A stretch of 6,745 bases of DNA, taken from assembly GCA_946477505.1 (NCBI GenBank), contig CAMKYP010000213.1, forward strand, positions 1 through 6,745, written 5' to 3'. The notes under the pieces are model-generated. The model was not told where the DNA came from. It saw only the letters and a program-made list of their open reading frames with translations, and searched no databases. Numbering within the stretch: the first letter of the stretch is position 1; every line of letters begins with the position of its first letter. Source of the DNA: an uncultured Dechloromonas sp. Its GTDB lineage: Bacteria > Pseudomonadota > Gammaproteobacteria > Burkholderiales > Rhodocyclaceae. The translations under genes were made by a program, and so were the position numbers. This document shows positions 5,507 to 6,745 of the stretch, piece by piece.

Positions 5507-6745
5507 TTACTTATCCAACTGAACAAATGCGGCACCATTGCGACTCGCCGCCAGCAGGCAGCTCGCCTTTCGCTCGGGCGGATTGGCGATATTGAGTTCG
5601 CCAACATTCCAGGCCGGCAAGGTCGGAGAGCCTGACTTCGGCCCCGTCCAATCCTTCTTTGATGCCTTGAACTCCACCTTCTTGGGCGCATGCAGTTCGA
5701 TATTCCCACCCTCGATCTTGAGGTAAGCCCCCTGGGCGGTGGCGAGGATTTTCTGTTGGGCGCTGGCCGTGAGTTTGCCGGTGGTGCTGGCAATGGTCAC
5801 TTTTTTGTCGGCGGCAGCGGTTGTCTTGCCGCCCTGGCTTTGCTCGCTGACCGTGCCGCTGGCGGCGTGCAGGTGGATGCCGGTTTCCTGGTTGGGTTTG
5901 TTCTTGTTGCTGGCCTTGCCGACGGTGAAGAGCGCGATGCCGTCCTTGACGGCGAGGCTGTGGTTGCCCTGGGCGATGAGGTTGGTGTCGTGCCCGGTGG
6001 CGATGGCGAGGTTCTGGCCGGTGGCAAGGATGTGGTGCTCAGGGGTGAGCTGGGCGATGCCGGCCGGGGCAGCGAACTGGAGGCGGGGGTGCGACCAGGC
6101 AGGGACGGTGCCGGTGCCGCCAAGCGTGGCTTTGATGCCTTCGTTGTTTCCTTTCGTGCTGGCCCCGTGGGTGGCGGTGGCGCCCAGGGTGGCTTCGGCC
6201 CGTTTCAGGCTGTCGAGGGCGGGGAGCTTGTCGGCCGCCGGGTCGCCCTTGAGGCCGGCGTTTTGTTTGTGGGCGACATCGGCCAGGCTGTGGCTGATGT
6301 TCCTGGCTTCCTGGGTCTGGGTGATGGGTTCGCGGCTATCCAGCTGCGTGCCACTGGCGTTGGGGCGTGCATCGGCGCTGAGCAGGAGGCCGTTCCCGGC
6401 GCGCAGCGCCAGACTGGCCTGGGTGCCCAGTTCGCCGCCATGGCCGCGGTCGGCGAGTCGGGCGTTGTCGGTTTGTTGTTTGAGGTGGCCGAGTTGCAGG
6501 GTGCTGTTGTATTGCGTCGTACCCAGTTCGATGCGCGCTTCGCCGGGAGTGTCGTCGAAGACGAGTTGGTTGTAGCCGCCCTGCCCGCTTTTGCTGGTGG
6601 ACAGTTGTTGGGTTTTGATGCCGGAAAGGCTGGCCTGGTGGGTGTGGGCGCTGTCCTTTTCTCCGGCGAAGAAGGCCGGGGCGTTGGCGCTGGTTTGCTG
6701 GGTGCTGCCAGCGATCCGGTTGCCTTGGGCGTCGGGGTTGCCGCT
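5507..6745 (-). CDS. vgrG: VgrG, T6SS spike protein, C-terminal 412 residues (5' end outside window)
   Basis: An uninterrupted minus-strand frame enters at the right edge and ends in TAA at 5509-5507. Residues here are numbered from the window edge. Residues 40-47 (LSGIKTQQ) and 59-107 carry the Vgr core pattern: NQLVFDDTPGEARIELGTTQ, then LQLGHLKQQTDNARL and RGHGGELGT, followed by LALRAGNGLLLSADAR (112-127). Residues from about 216 to 363 match DUF2345, the beta-helical extension of the spike, including the repetitive TTGKLTASAQQKILATAQGA and YLKIEGGNIELHAPKKVEFKA. A tail of about 50 residues after KDWTGPKSG, ending CLLAASRNGAAFVQLDK, may be where adaptor and effector dock. VgrG trimers cap the Hcp tube and carry cargo into target cells. 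The frame has no ATG at all; a GTG at 5800 could be mistaken for the start of a 97-residue gene, but the homology runs well upstream. The body is very GC-rich compared with the genes after it. The promoter lies outside the window. Confidence 0.92.
   Translation of the reverse strand, partial: SGNPDAQGNRIAGSTQQTSANAPAFFAGEKDSAHTHQASLSGIKTQQLSTSKSGQGGYNQLVFDDTPGEARIELGTTQYNSTLQLGHLKQQTDNARLADRGHGGELGTQASLALRAGNGLLLSADARPNASGTQLDSREPITQTQEARNISHSLADVAHKQNAGLKGDPAADKLPALDSLKRAEATLGATATHGASTKGNNEGIKATLGGTGTVPAWSHPRLQFAAPAGIAQLTPEHHILATGQNLAIATGHDTNLIAQGNHSLAVKDGIALFTVGKASNKNKPNQETGIHLHAASGTVSEQSQGGKTTAAADKKVTIASTTGKLTASAQQKILATAQGAYLKIEGGNIELHAPKKVEFKASKKDWTGPKSGSPTLPAWNVGELNIANPPERKASCLLAASRNGAAFVQLDK

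Noticed and set aside
5797..6441. Two minus-strand frames (5797-6123 and 6205-6441) rich in Ser/Pro/Thr
   Set aside because: They are out-of-frame readings of vgrG; the overlapping frame with Vgr and DUF2345 motifs is continuous through the region.
5739..6575. Plus-strand frame of 278 codons with a hydrophobic, membrane-like translation
   Set aside because: It is antisense to the vgrG body; the hydrophobic Leu/Val/Ala/Trp-rich sequence arises from the mirror of Gln/Ala/Thr/Asn-rich beta-helix codons.

Overview
The window looks like a chromosomal segment of a high-GC Gram-negative bacterium, most likely a betaproteobacterium (a Rhodocyclales-type organism is my guess). The reasons are strongly GC-ending codons in the flanking genes, Sec and lipoprotein signal peptides, and a VgrG-linked type VI secretion (T6SS) effector cluster. 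The organism assignment is inference; no rRNA or marker gene is present.

Left part, plus strand (295-2349): two abutting genes form a small operon. The first encodes an exported phytase-like / esterase-like protein (PF13449 type). The second encodes an exported histidine phosphatase with an intact RHG motif. The stop of the first gene is followed directly by the ATG of the second. Both products should act in the periplasm, so a shared role in phosphoester handling is plausible but unproven. Bases 1-294 hold no gene I can name, only an open frame running in from the left edge and the 5' leader of the operon.

Middle (2350-2692): the two gene blocks converge here. On the minus strand there is a 70-codon remnant of a second vgrG (from the N-terminal, gp27-like part). 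It is cut off by a stop at one end and by an imperfect palindrome at the other, which looks like a dispersed REP-like element. A small hairpin lies between the palindrome and the end of the effector gene.

Right part, minus strand (2693-6745): a tightly packed T6SS cargo operon is read right to left. It consists of the C-terminal 412 residues of a VgrG spike (5' end outside the window), a DUF4123 adaptor/chaperone, a DUF3304-type lipoprotein (probable immunity protein) and a DUF2235/Tle1-like phospholipase effector. Gaps between genes are 1-3 bases. The expected logic is that the adaptor loads the lipase onto the VgrG tip, the T6SS delivers it into the envelope of a rival cell, and the lipoprotein protects the producer's own envelope. 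GC content falls sharply from the vgrG body into the adaptor, immunity and effector genes, which fits exchange of the cargo behind a conserved vgrG. This is a recognisable T6SS module, not a wholly new system. The less ordinary points are the gene order (immunity before effector), the vgrG remnant next to a palindrome, and the paired secreted phosphatases.
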